The notes beneath the pieces are model-generated. The model was given only the letters and a program-made list of their open reading frames with translations, was not told the DNA's origin and ran no database searches. Source: Citrus sinensis (lineage: Eukaryota > Streptophyta > Magnoliopsida > Sapindales > Rutaceae). Taken from it: 64,000 bases of DNA. Below, piece after piece: positions 38,644-51,536 of the stretch (position 1 is the stretch's first letter; every line of letters starts with the position of its first letter). The position numbers and the translations under genes were made by a program. The stretch is from the NCBI RefSeq assembly GCF_022201045.2, contig NC_068560.1, positions 36,915,001 through 36,979,000 on the forward strand, in the 5' to 3' direction.

Positions 38644-39451
38644 GGGTGGTGATAATTCCACCCCACAAATTTTATAAACGCACCCCATTTTCAAAATGTT
38701 TTTACAATAAGTTCACATGATTTTTTAAAAATTCAAATTAAGAAGAAATTTTAAAATTTAATCAATTAAATTCATATCTTTTTTTTTATATATTATATTT
38801 GATCAATAAGTTTGCTTTAACATAAAGTAATATGACTATTTTAATGATGTATAAGTAGTAACTTATTGTATATTCATTTACTTTTTTTGAGACTATTTTT
38901 GTTTATTATATTTGATCAATAAAGTTGCTTTAACATGAATTAGTATGACTATTTTACCCTCATAAGATAAAAATACCAAAATATCTAAAAATTTACTGCA
39001 ACTTTAATAAATCTTTATACATTTTTTTAATCTTTTAATGATGTGTAAGCAGCAATTTATTATTATGATTATTAATATTTCACTAAACTAACAAGATATA
39101 ATTAACACGTGGAGAATTGAAAATTATTAAATTTCATATAAAACATATTAGATTATAAAGCATAAAACTAAACGCTTAAACAACTAGTTACAAAATATAT
39201 ATTTTTCTTAGGGTAATTTGGTTATTTAGACTATAGGGGTGAAATAGTCAAATTAAAATTATCTTGAAGCAACTTTAAATAGTTAAAAATTGATGAAGAC
39301 TAAGTCAGGCAAAAAAATATTATAAGAATGATTAAATTAATTAATTCTTCAAACTTGTTAATAATTTGTAATTTATATAAAATAATCTGAATTTATTATA
39401 ATTATATTTACGGAAGTGGATAAAAATAGTGGAGTAGAATTATCCACACCC
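38644..39451. mobile_element. Candidate non-autonomous transposon (808 bp)
   Basis: Left end GGGTGGTGATAATTCCACCC and right end (complement) GGGTGTGGATAATTCTACTC are imperfect inverted repeats, continuing CAC on both. Inside, a unit starting ttatatttgatcaataa and running through atgactatttta is repeated (about 38795 and 38915). A third partial match, aatgatgtgtaagcagcaa, lies near 39037. No reading frame; target duplication not clear. Confidence 0.55.
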
Positions 39452-39959
39452 ATTATAACATTCATGAACTCTTTAAAGAGTGGTGCTTCTAACACCCCTT
39501 CAATATACTTATAAATCCTCTTTCATAAAAATTACTTTCAAAGACATGCTCAAATATAATCCACATTTAGATTTACTCTCACTTCCATTTTTTTTAATTT
39601 TTTCATTTTGTTACAGACTCTTTTCATAATAATTTTAAAAAATTATCATTCATAAAACTATTTACGTGGAAGGTGAGGTAAGCAGACGGTAAAAAAAAAG
39701 AATAATAAATAAGAATGAGAAAACTTATTAAAATTAAGGAATCAAATTAAAACTATGTCAATTTAGATAGAATACTTTTAATATTAAATAGAATGTAATT
39801 TAAAAAAAGAGTTGTAAAAGAATAATAGAGGAGTACTAGAAGTGTTTAAAACATGAATAATCCAATTAATTTGAAGTGAAAATAAAGGTTTTGAAAAGTA
39901 AGAACAGTAATTTTTTAAAATTTGATTTTAAAAATAAGTTTTATGCATAATATAATTAT

Positions 39960-39991
<32 letters not shown>

Positions 39992-40902
39992 ACACTTATG
40001 TATATTATAAAAATTCAAAATTATTCTTAATAATTAGGAAATAAAATTAATAAATTTAAAGAAATTATTATTATTGTCAATTATATTGAGATAACAAAAT
40101 GAAATTAGTAATATAAATATATATTTTAGTTATTAATTATTATGTACATATGGTCAAAAAATGAATTTATATACATGTTTATAAATATATAATTAAGTTT
40201 TAATTAATATTATATCCAATTAAGTTATTTATATTCTTATAACAATTTAATAATAATATTTTTAAATATATATGACTATTTTTAAAATTCACAATATTTT
40301 TTAAAAATAAATTTTATTAAATATTTAATTAATTCTAAAAATAATTATTTTAAAAACTATAATATTACTCTACGGCCACTAGTTCGCAATATAATTGCAA
40401 ATGAGATCGTGGAATTCATGCTTTCCGTTAAGTCAAATTAATTTCGAGTGGAAAAAATTGATTTATTGACTCAAATGAGGATGACGATGGCCCAAGCAAA
40501 TTAGGTAAACGACGTAGTTTCGGCCCGATGTCAACCTGCGAAGAATATCCTGCGTCTGCATTTGTACCAGATGCGAAAGCAGATATTTCTTCCGGGCTAA
40601 CAGAAACACAAAAGTCGAGGCAAACGCAGTCGTTTCACCTCAGTAATTATCCGCCAAAAGATATGTCATTGGTTTGATAAAAAGTGGGACCCATTATGAT
40701 TTTTGATCGAGATCAAAAAGTATCCATAGCTGTCGTTTCAAGAGCAAATCCCGGAGCGCGTGATGCATTCTGCCCAAACCCATTAAAAAAAAAAAAAATC
40801 AACATTTATAAGTTAAATTTAAGTTTTGTCCGATTGATGGCAACTGGATAACGAATCTTGATCCAAGCGAAATCGAAATCCCGTCGAACCCATCGTTGAC
40901 AA
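39452..40902. other. Intergenic and distal MAP kinase promoter
   Basis: AT-rich, with a (CA)n microsatellite at 39961-39995. From about 40430 the sequence becomes less AT-rich and is likely promoter of the MAP kinase gene. No other gene seen. Confidence 0.5.
39961..39995 (+). repeat. (CA)n microsatellite
   Basis: Seventeen CA-type units with one interruption (cacactcaca). Confidence 0.95.
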
Positions 40903-40916
40903 AATATATATAAAAA
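40903..40916 (+). promoter_or_regulatory. Candidate TATA box of the MAP kinase gene
   Basis: aatatatataaaaa, followed about 130 bases later by CTCAG|GTGATT (donor at 41051). Together with the CTGCAG acceptor ending at 41732 this defines a probable 681-nt 5' UTR intron. Confidence 0.5.
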
Positions 40917-41735
40917 TTTCCAACAAATTCGTTCACCTGATCGAATGCTAAGCTCAGTCACAGAGCAATTTGGCGCCAATTAACGAGCAAATTGGTTGGA
41001 TTCGAGAAGGATTTTGATGGATTCAGATGTAGCTTAGAGAATTGTCTCAGGTGATTTCACGTCACCGGAAGATCAGAAGGAAAGTATAAAATTAGCTTTC
41101 ATATTGTTTGAAAGAGATAATTGGAGACGTCACCTTCAATAAAGGGAACTTTTTTAGCTTGAAGAAGGTGACCTTTTTCTTCTCCAAAGATTAGTAAAAC
41201 TCCTACAACGTGGTACTAAATCAAATCGCTTTTACAATTTTGTTTTTACTTTTCAAATTTTCTTATGGTACTTCTTTTATTCTTGTGCTTGATTTTATTT
41301 TATTCAAATCTACTGTTTTGTGCATACTTTTCTGGGTCAGCCGTTTAAAACTTCGTAATTCAGAGAGGAAAATGGTGTATAGTAGTTTACTCTACATCAT
41401 TTAACAACTAGCTGACACCGATTCTGGGGGATTTATTTTTTCTCGCTCCAATTACTGAATTCAAGGAAAACCGATGAAGGCAATATGCTGAAATTATCAT
41501 GTTTTATCCATAATAAACTTCGTTTTTCCAGTGAAATTTTGATGGGATGGCTCCAAATCTATCGTAGATTTATATCTTAATGAATACCTTGGGTCGTTTA
41601 GATAATGAAACTCTGTTGCTAGTTTATGCATTATGAATCCGACTAGAAGTTATTAAATGTCTTAAACTAATAAAGTTTTAGTCCTTGCTCACGGCTAAAC
41701 TCTTCTATTTTACCTTGTTCAATGATCTGCAGGAA

Positions 41736-44201
41736 ATGGCAACTCCAGTGGAGCCTCCTAATGGGATCAGGTCCCCAGGGAAACATTATTATTCCATGTG
41801 GCAAACCTTGTTTGAGATTGATACAAAATATGTGCCCATCAAACCTATTGGTCGAGGGGCATATGGTATTGTGTGCTCTTCTGTCAACAGGGAAACCAAT
41901 GAGAAAGTTGCAATAAAAAAGATAAACAATGCATTTGAGAACCGTGTTGACGCTCTGAGAACTTTGCGAGAACTGAAGCTTCTTCGGCATCTTCAACATG
42001 AAAATGTGATCGCACTGAAAGACGTAATGATGCCTAGTCATAGGAGAAACTTCAAGGATGTCTATCTGGTTTATGAACTCATGGATACCGATCTGCATCA
42101 AATTATTAAGTCTTCTCAGGCTCTCACAAATGATCACTGCCAATACTTTCTCTTCCAGGTGAATTGACATTGTTCTCGATATTTTCCTATTGGGGTTTTT
42201 AGAGTTAATTTTGCGAAGGTAGTGATTAGATAGTTTCTGTAGTGCTGCAATTGATTGAAGTATAGTTCTATGCATCAGCCTAAAGAAGTGTAGAATTATT
42301 ACATGGTTTTGGAGATTGTGAAATTGACTACTGCCGACTAGTTACATGGATAACTTAGGCTGCAATGTGAAGTTCTTACATTAACTGGACAGGTCTTCAT
42401 CCTGTTTTCTTGCAGCTCACCAGAAAGAAACAATTAGCTCATTGATCAGACTCGAGAATAGAATTTCACAACCTAGATGGATGCCTACTCTGTGATGTGG
42501 TTTTCTTGGAGTATGGCGGTATTGACATCATCTTTTAGGTGTCAGTAATACTTCAACCAGTTGCACTTTTGTTAGAAAACCTTTCAATTGGTGTGAAGTA
42601 GAATAGGCTTTCCTTTTTCTATTGACCTTGAGGGTTTCTTTGGGATCCAGGAATTTTGTTTCCAGTCATAGAATTCAATTATTCTGCGCTACTTGTATTC
42701 ATTTCATTTTTTTCCCCCCTGATAAGACACTAAAAAATGTATTAATGAAGAAGATTTAAAACGGATAGAGGACCAGCTGTCCGCTAAGAAAATAGAATCT
42801 AGGACTATTTTTGCTATACAAAAGTATACCCAATCACTCCAATACAAGGCTAGAATCAGTTATAACTCCCTATCTCAAAACCCCATCCCAATCTGTCCTA
42901 CTTGTATCTAATTCTTAGCACCATATGAGTAGAGAAGGGTGATCAGCTCCACTAATCACTTCTGAAAGAGACTGTGGGGACTTGATAAGAGGTTCTAAAT
43001 CCATGACAAGTTTTGAAATAGATATGGTCCCGGTGGAATGTTCTGTATACATTATCACTTTTAGCTAAACTATTGTTTAACAATCTGCTGATCTTAAAAG
43101 AGTTGATTATTGTCCAAAAATTAGGGAGTACATCTTTTAAACGGCCACCTTGGAAAAATTTCTTAGGACACGGTCCTCTGAATTGTCTTGTATTTGACAA
43201 TTTGTTCATACTGAGTTTGTTATATGTTTCATAGAGATTGGGATTTATTATCTTTTCCTCTACTTAGCTTTCAAATGAAGCATTGAAATAAGTATATTCC
43301 TTTGTTGTGGCAACAGAGTCTTGAACCTCAAATATATTCATAAACTTTCATCTTAAGGAATCTTACCATCTTGGCAGCTTCGTATGCTAACTTTGCAGTT
43401 CTACATACAACTGCTTGTGTAAATCTTTTGGGCTTTCAGATTCTGAAAAAATTCTGCTCTGAAGGCCTTATTGCCTGATCTAATTCATGATTTCTGGTGC
43501 AGTTGCTTCGAGGTCTGAAGTATCTTCATTCAGCAAACATTCTCCACCGTGACTTGAAGCCTGGGAATCTTCTCGTCAATGCAAACTGTGACCTAAAGAT
43601 ATGTGATTTTGGGCTGGCACGCACTAGCAATGGCAAGAATCAGTTTATGACAGAGTATGTTGTCACTCGCTGGTACCGAGCTCCAGAGCTTCTCCTATGC
43701 TGTGACAACTATGGGACATCCATTGATGTCTGGTCTGTTGGATGCATCTTTGCTGAGCTACTTGGTCGCAAACCTATCTTCCCCGGAACAGAGTGTCTTA
43801 ACCAGCTTAAACTTATCATCAACATCCTTGGCAGCCGAAGGGAGGAGGATCTTGAGTTTATTGACAACCCAAAGGCGAGGAAATACATTAAATCGCTTCC
43901 GTATACACCTGGGACTCCCTTTTCCCGTCTTTACCCGAATGCGCATCCTTTAGCTATTGATCTGCTGCAAAAGATGCTTGTTTTTGACCCTACAAAGAGG
44001 ATTAGTGTTACTGAAGCACTCCAACACCCTTACATGTCCCCACTGTATGATCCTAGCTCTAACCCTCCAGCTCAGGTGCCTATTGATCTTGATATGGATG
44101 AGGAATCAGGGGAAGAGATGATAAGGGAAATGATGTTGAAGGAAATGCTGCATTACCACCCCGAGGCAATTACAGCCAACACTGAGGTGTGCTCCTCCTA
44201 A
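41736..44201 (+). CDS. MPK1/MPK2: Group C mitogen-activated protein kinase (MPK1/MPK2-like)
   Basis: Ser/Thr kinase at the end of a MAPK cascade; group C members are activated by MKK3 in Arabidopsis. Two coding exons, 41736-42158 and 43503-44201, join in phase 0 into 373 residues, as in the family. The start [12 protein letters not shown] aligns with group C N-termini and excludes the earlier in-frame ATG. Visible features: glycine loop GRGAYG at 39-44, catalytic K61 in [13 protein letters not shown] with D158, DFG at 176-178, activation loop T191-E192-Y193 ([14 protein letters not shown]), and [18 protein letters not shown] near the end of the kinase core. An acidic tail ([11 protein letters not shown]) follows. 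The acceptor CTGCAG lies three bases before the ATG, so the leader is split by an intron. The coding intron (42159-43502) carries a short retroposon. It appears intact. Confidence 0.97.
42689..42907 (-). mobile_element. Short retroposon in the MAP kinase intron
   Basis: A segment of about 199 bp (42699-42897) is flanked by direct repeats CTACTTGTAT at 42689-42698 and 42898-42907. Read on the minus strand it ends ATACATTTTTTAGTGTCTTA, then TCAGGGGGG and an A-rich tail, like the 3' end of a plant LINE. It is 5' truncated with no coding frame. Confidence 0.55.
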
Positions 44202-44570
44202 TCTTGTCTTCCTTGGCTTAACAGTGAGGAATGGGGAGAACTGTTTGGGTTTGCTTGCTTGCTGGCTAGCTCGTGCAATCAACGAAGAATTCCTTCGCCT
44301 TAGTAAGCTACTTCAGCTGATGACAGTTATTTATTTGCATTCTGTTTCCTGTTTTTTAATAATCCAGAAGAAACATGGCATTAGTCATTAGTAGGGCTGC
44401 TAATAATTTTGTTTTGTTTTGTTTCGTTTTGTTTTTTTTGTTTTGTTTTAAAGTATGGTTATGAGTTTGAGCGCTGTACTGTACCGTAGGTGGCCCTGTT
44501 TAATTTGTATATAAGAGTGGTGCTGTTTGTGTATGAACTTATTTTTTGTAAATTAATATTTAGATACATG
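44202..44570 (+). other. MAP kinase 3' UTR with (TTTTG)n
   Basis: Downstream of the TAA at 44199-44201. It contains a (TTTTG)n tract at about 44409-44450. The poly(A) site is not defined. Confidence 0.5.
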
Positions 44571-45331
44571 AGAGTAAGTTAACAATGAGACATCATGTTT
44601 AATGTTCATAAATTGCCGACCCCCTGGTCCTTTCATCTTGGTCAACAATTTTCAATCCACAACTAGAGCAATTTGTCCAGGTCTATGGGGGCTTGCATTG
44701 CAAGCATGGCCCAAGGAGAATTGGATCATCAATGCTGTCGTTCGGCATGTCAATATGATCACGTTTATAGTCGTGGCCGCCAGAAAGATTTGCCGCTCCT
44801 TGTTCTCAAAACAAGCCACGCCATAATCTGCCTTTCAACGGCAAAAACCATTATGCCGTCACTTTTATACCCTGTGCCCTGTGTTGGGCATCTGCCAAAC
44901 CAAACCAACGGGCTCCCTCACTTTCTTTTCCTTTCTTTTCGATAGAACCCATTATGAATTGGATGCAAGAAGAATATAGGCTCTGTCCTCTTTTCCGATG
45001 ATGATGTTTGTGAGCACCAACCGGTTCAGTTGTTGACATTGACTATATATAATTGGGAAAAAAATAAAAATAAAAATAAAAATAACCATGCGTAAAAACA
45101 TATATAGGTCTCTAATCTCTTCACCATTTTCGACAAAGTTCGGATCACTAATCGAAGATAGCTTCTATTCATTTATACTCTTCCCCCACTCTCTCTTTAA
45201 AACAAACAATGAGTTAATCATTAGATCCTAAAACATGTGACGGAAGCAGAACTAATAAATGCTTAATTCAAGCAGGAATAATAAAAATGTAATCATCCGA
45301 TGTTATTACAAATTGCAGATAAAATAAAATT
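44571..45331. other. Intergenic
   Basis: No gene recognised. Overlapping short frames at 44602-45039 on both strands lack family resemblance. An (AAAAT)n run sits at about 45058-45085. Confidence 0.5.
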
Positions 45332-45773
45332 GCGAGATTGTCAGTTTTTTCTATTAAAATTAATATATATTACTTATCTCTTATTGTTTTTATAATAGTC
45401 GATGATCCCCTAGACACTATAATTTTACAATATTACTCTTATTTTCAAATACACATTTATTCATATCTATTATAAATTAAATAAATCATATAAATATAAA
45501 TTAAAATAAAAAATATATGTTTCTTGTAAATAAAAAATTAATAATACAATACTTTTCTTGAACTTTTTGTTACTTTTTTAAGTATTTTTTTTAGTAAAAA
45601 TATATTTTATATTTCAAGATAAATTATCAAGCAAATAACTCATTCATTTCTCTTTTCCTTTAAATTTTTCGGTGCTAGGATTTTTTTTTTGAATATTACA
45701 AAAATAGTAAAAGGATAAGTGGTACATAGCGATTTTAGCAGGGGGAGCAATCAGCAGTCTCCCATTAAGATTT
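45332..45773 (+). mobile_element. Long-TIR MITE family, copy A
   Basis: Left end gagattgtcagttttttc, right end (complement) GGGAGACTGCTGATTGCTCC. The TIR similarity continues inward for roughly 70 bases (ttacttatctcttattg versus ccacttatccttttact on the complement). The interior matches copy B at 51056-51536, including ttattataaattaaataaa and attttatatttcaagataaa-type blocks. No coding capacity. Confidence 0.7.
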
Positions 45774-45986
45774 TGTCCGATGAGAAGCTTCTTGGAAGCA
45801 AAGCAGTTAGATGCATATATATATATGATAAGGTTTGAACTTGAAAAGTGGTAAAAATTGGTGGAATTATGACTTAAATTGATTTGTTAAACGAACAGCA
45901 GCCAATTTGGACTGCTTTGAAATCGCCTTTTGGGTAATTCGACTTCATGCTTTGAACATTGTCAAGTAAGTTGCTTGTAACAGAGA

Positions 45987-46136
45987 ATGAATGCGTCTTT
46001 TTTTTTTTTTTTTTATTAAAAGGGGCTCATCAAGGCGAGCTAGATAGGAATAATGCGGGGTTGACAAACCCCATACATGTCTTGTGAAAGAATAGAATAA
46101 ATACCCACAGACGGGTTAGAGGATGAATGCGTCTTT
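45987..46136 (-). mobile_element. Short retroposon with perfect 14-bp target duplication
   Basis: ATGAATGCGTCTTT occurs at 45987-46000 and 46123-46136. Between them lies a 122-bp insert that, read on the minus strand, starts CCTCTAACCCGTCTGTGGG and ends GATGAGCCCCTTTTAATA followed by A residues. The poly-A tail plus long duplication show retroposition. The insert is unrelated by eye to the SINEs at 13.9-15.1 kb; it may be the 3' tip of a LINE or another SINE. Confidence 0.8.
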
Positions 46137-49100
46137 ATCGTGTGCTTGAACTAAATATTAATTAAATTATACAGCAGATAAATGTGCTGTTTTTGATGTT
46201 TGGCTGGCCCTGCTGGGGTTGCTATATATAGAACAAGAATATTATTATTCAATGCGCTGATAAACAGAATTTGATTTGTAGTGTTAAATTATAAGTTGAC
46301 AAAGGCCCCTTAATAGTACATTGACCAATCCAGAAGTTTTGACACCTGTTTGTTTTTCTCTAAAATGTTGCACTATTATTTTACGAGGATGGCCGCGGAT
46401 TAATCATTATGACTTAGTGTTGTTTAGTTTCTTAGTTGTAGAACTATGAACTTAAAAGCCACCACATTAAAATATTTAATAAATATTTGTTGTTGTTGTG
46501 ATTTGAAAATTAAGTTGATTTTTATCTAACAACATCCCACGTATTTGCAGTGCAGATTGAAATGCTATTAGACTCAAATATGATTATATCCTTAACAAAA
46601 TGAAGGCATATGGAACTAGAGATTTTGTTTGGTATTGAAGTGTTATACATTTTAAGATATAATTACTGTAGAAAAAAAATTATAATTATGAACCAAAACT
46701 TAATAGGAAGCCACACAACATGCAAGCTGACGCTTTACAACAGTAGTGTTATGAAGAGTGAGTTCTCATGGAGGAGCCGCGAGACCCCATCTACTTTAAT
46801 TTCAAGATATTTCAGTTTGAGCTGTTGCTTGTTGCATGCTGAATGCGGTGCAGGAAAAAGAATATATAAAGCCAATAAAGGCTCGTGCATAGACACAGAC
46901 TCACATGCAGCATATATTTTATGGGGTCACGCATGCATGCATCTCTTTACACATGAGACGGGGCCGTACTTGGGCGTGCAAATCTTTTACTTTTTGAATC
47001 GTCCGTACTAAATTTGTCCAAGTTCCAAGTTCCAACAAATGAATTGACACACTGTGTACTGACTAATGGTCACTGAATTTGTTTGATTTTATTTTATCGC
47101 TCATTATTTTGCAAGTTAATCATACAGTTGCTGAAAAATTGGAACACGAATTCAATCGTATACTACTGAGCCAGCTCCATCCAGGAGGAAAATTATGTGA
47201 TCGAGACTATCACACGTACTGTTATTAAAGCTGAGCGAGGAAGAGAAAAACTAGAACACGTGAAAAATCATTGCTTCGATGATCGAAACAACTCTTATTT
47301 CTTGGGGTTGGGGCTCTTTTGAAAAAGCTGAAACGGCTTTTTTTTTCTTTTCTTTTCTTTTCATTTTTGTGTATTTTGGAGCTTAAATTAAAAACCAAAA
47401 AGATAGACCATTGTCGCTTGACCCTACAAGACCGACCAAGCCTCTGCTTTTTTCCATTACTGTTCCCTTTTGGGGTTCTCTCCTACTCAATGTCCCCAAT
47501 AAGAAGATTATAGACAGAAAAGCAAAAAAGCAACGACAGATTTTGGATTCTCTCAAATTTGCCTTTCGCGTTGCTTGATCAAGAATTCACCCCAATTAAT
47601 TAAGCAATTACATATACTCTTAACTTAGAGCTTTTTGTAGTCATTTTTCTGAAATGTTCTTTTTAAAATTATTACTATTCAGGAAATTACTCTAACCTAA
47701 AAATCTAAGGTATTAATAGGTATACATGAAATAATTCAATAATGATATAAAAAATTACTATTTCATGTGAAATATCAGTCTAATTTTAAAATTTTGAGAT
47801 GGCTATGGATCCCAAAGAGATCCATAAAACTTTTTATAGGGGTTTGAGTACGATAATTTAAGGGTATCACACCCTATAATGATCTAGATATTGTTAGATG
47901 ATCAGAAAATCAATAAAATTTAATCATCAAATGATAATCAAGCTGTTGAGTACAATATCTATAAGTTACTATTGTCGCAACCCATTTATAGATGAATTTT
48001 TTGAATTAATTTATAAACAAATATCATGTAAATTAAGATCTAATAAAACCATATAGGCATGAGTTTGAGAGATCAATAATGTCACAAAGATAAATAATTG
48101 AAACAAAGTGACCTCATATGATTTTGGACACAAGTATCTTAGCTCTGATAACATGAAAGCCGCCCAAGAACTTTTATATTACATTGGATTGGCTCTTATA
48201 CAATGCTAAAAGAGCCCATAGATAATATTAAAGATTGGTCTAGGTAATTATCTCCTCAGGTATACCATAAGTAAAAGTACAAAATAAACCATTCCTGATA
48301 TTTAATTTTATCACTATTTCTTCAATGTTGTCATAGCATCTGAACGGAACTCATAAAAAAATATTAGTATGGCTCAAGTAAATCTTCGAATTTCAATTCA
48401 TTTGAATGATGCAATTGGTTGTAGAAGTTGGGGTGTTAACGGTTGACGTCTAAAAACGGTAAGCACAAGAGTATTTTCTTTTGAACCACAGGATCCCAGC
48501 CACCTGTTTACAAGGTCTCTTTCATTGCTATTGTCATGGGGATAGGAGTCGACGGGCGGATGCTTTATTTCTGATGGCAACGTGTATTCTTTTTCTAGCT
48601 TTTTAAATTGAATCATTTCATGCGGCCGGCTTGAACAATAAAATTATGTGCCGATCATTTCTGTGATTTTATCAAATTAAATGTGTTTACCGTATATTTT
48701 CTTCGTTTTTGTTTGTGTTTCTCCTTGCATATGCATACCGTGCAGTGTTGAATTAAAATCAAATGCTGATTTCGATGAAGCAGTTTATGACAACAGCATT
48801 TAGCGTGCCTCTGACTCATTGCTATCTAATTACATGTGATTAAGGGCTGATGCTAGTTTAATCTCATAATTGAGAAATTATATTGAGGTAGCAACTTCCT
48901 CCTATAAAATTAATTCTAATATAAGGAATGATGCATACAATGACCTAAGCTACTACGAAGTTATAATAATTACAAAAGATGTCACAAGTTAACAATTGAA
49001 CAGTCAGAAAACGAGGAGATCTAGATGAAATAAAACCTATATTAGAAAGGGACTTAAAATGATTGTCTCACAACTGGGTTTTTGATAACTCAACATATGT

Positions 49101-51055
49101 TTTTTCTCAGTTTTAATCCACAGTTATGATTTTACTCTATAGTAGCTATAACTTAAAAGTTACAACACATCACTCCCAAATGCACCATAAAACTCTAGCT
49201 TAAGTAAAACCTATTATAAATCCTCTACCTAACTCTCTCTCTCTAATCAAAGATTAGAATTTAAGCATTAAAAACTTAATTGAAATTTAATTCTGTGAGA
49301 GGGAGGATATTTATCATTTGATGCCATGCCAAATTCGAAAACTCTTTATTAACTAAGCTCTTTATTAACATTTAACTATAACGGCGCTGATGTAATTTTT
49401 TTCAAATTTAGCTTTGAAGTATTATCCATTAGAATCACAGCAAAAAGTAGAAATTAAAGATGACAATAGACCTTATTATTATTATTATTATTTTGAAAAA
49501 CTATTGGCACGGTTTATAAGTTGGTAGCTAGTAGCAAAGCCAAACAAATTTGACTCTGATGAATGTGTGATAATATGCCAAATAAGCACTATCGTTGAAT
49601 CCACCATATTAAAAAATTCACCAGTAGTCGAGCAACTTGACCTGTCAAGTGACTTCAGTATCCGAAAAAAACAGGTAAAAAAAGAAAATCACTTTTTTAA
49701 AAAACGCTTCGCCAGCTTACAGACTTATCAAAGAGAACACATCTCGACTTCTCAAGTCATTAAAGCAAAATGTAAGCATCTCTGTACTGTAATTAGTAGG
49801 TTTCTACACCCATTCATAGTGAGTCACTTGACGGGTTTTTCCACAAAAACTGCTTTTAAACATTCTGACTCAACGAAAAGCAGTTATGTTGTGCTGTTAC
49901 TATCTTAAGTGGACCACCACATTTTCCTCGAAAGCGTGACGAATTAATAGTGCAAATGAAGCGAACGCCATAGCAAGTTTTCGCATTTCATCGACAATAA
50001 TTGAGGCGAATGTATAGATACATATATAGCATTGCTCTTTTTTTTCTTTTATTTTTCTATGCAAATCTAGCTAAATCATGTCTTATTCTTGACATAAACT
50101 CTGTGAATTTGAATTATTAGGTTCATATGATCTTCTTACATACCTAACTTCCTATCCGTGTGTAAAAGTTGACGTATTAATTTAAGATACCAACCGACAT
50201 GTATGATCCAATGTTCAGTGTTTGGTGCATAGATGAGTCTAGCTACTCGCGGCCGAGCTAGCCAAGAAATAAAGTTTTTGAGTTGAGAAGCTGTTTATGT
50301 GCTTGGAAGGGCTTGAGTTGTCTCTTTCAGAAAGATTCTTTGGGAGAAATGAAGATTTGGTCACACTGCAAGTTGTAGAATGGCCTCAGCATATAAATTA
50401 CAAAGGAAGATCATAGTAAAAGGGTAAAATCAGATGTGTGGGTGTCAATTGCCATCATTAATGCCTTTTTTTTTTTTGCTCCTTTTAACTTAATGATGAT
50501 GGGGTGTTGTCAGTTTTCTTCACACTTATCTTAAGTTGGAAGTGAAGAAAGAAATATCCAATAACATGAGTTAATGAAGAGGCTAAGGTTCTCACCCTAC
50601 GTCAAAAGCATAATGCGAGATTAGTTGTCAATTCAGTGTCAATACCGATCAACAATTTCTTTTTTATTTTCTATTTTTTTTGCGTCTCTTTCCTTAGCTG
50701 CGTCCAAACATTTCAGCTTTTGCGAGAATATGGAAGATGGCTATTTGCTTTTACTCCCCCACCATAATTTCTTTACCCTAGAAAATTGGGCATCAGATAA
50801 GCAAGATCTTGATACCGATAGTGATCTATGACATGATTATTTTTAAAAAGTGACCTATAGATTAAAATAAATAAAATTTCGTCACTTCACCTAGTAATCC
50901 ATTCTCTACAGTTAGGATATTCAAAATTAACATGATTATTTTTATGTACTGTTATAGAAAAATTCTAAGGCACATTGTTACAAAGATGATAAACATGCCT
51001 GACGGTAGAAACTTTCAAGTTTCAATTATTGCCGATCAAATAAGAATTTAAAAAA
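46137..51055. other. Long intergenic region with MITE fragments
   Basis: No protein gene recognised. Fragments of the 7.8-kb MITE family lie at about 46620-46705 and 49090-49187 (the latter ends cactcccaaatgcacc). A 14-base inverted pair CCTGTCAAGTGACT / AGTCACTTGACGGG sits at 49641-49654 and 49821-49835. Frames at 46610-47011 and 49567-49908 overlap repeats and look like chance. Confidence 0.5.
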
Positions 51056-51475
51056 GGGAGATTGTAAATTTCTCCCCTAATGAAATTAATATATATCATT
51101 TACTGTTTATTATTTTCATAATAGTTAATAACCTAATAACCCCCTTGGCATCATGATTTTATCACAGTACTCTTGTTTTCGAATATATTTTTTATTCATA
51201 TTTATTATAAATTAAATAAATCATATCAATTGAAATAAAAATAAAAATTGAAGTACTAAAAATGAGAAAATTATGTTTTAGTGTGAGTAAAAAAATTAAT
51301 AATAAGATATTTCTCTTATGCTTTTTATTAATTTTTTAAAATTTTTTGTAATAAATTTATATTTTATATTCTCAAGATAAATTATCAAACAAATAACTTG
51401 TTTATTTCTCTTTTCCCTTAAATTGTTGTTGTTAGGTGATTTTTTTTTAATATTATAAACATAATAGGAGAATAA

Positions 51476-51510
<35 letters not shown>

Positions 51511-51536
51511 CAATAGGAAGAAATTGACAATTTTCC
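51056..51536 (+). mobile_element. Long-TIR MITE family, copy B (481 bp)
   Basis: Left end GGGAGATTGTAAATTTCTCC, right end (complement) GGAAAATTGTCAATTTCTTC. Both TIRs continue with similar sequence through TGAAAT.TATATAT and CATTTACTG / CACTTATTC for about 70 bases; a (TA)n run (51480-51507) expands the right arm. No coding frame. Target duplication unclear. It shares the interior with copies A and C. Confidence 0.75.

Noticed and set aside
41667..42275. A 202-codon minus-strand frame
   Set aside because: It is antisense to the first coding exon of the MAP kinase and has no family resemblance.
46610..47011. A 133-codon plus-strand frame
   Set aside because: Its first part lies in a fragment of the 7.8-kb MITE family and the rest resembles nothing known.
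49641..49835. Inverted pair CCTGTCAAGTGACT / AGTCACTTGACGGG as a MITE
   Set aside because: Only 14 bases, no target duplication and no similarity continuing inward.
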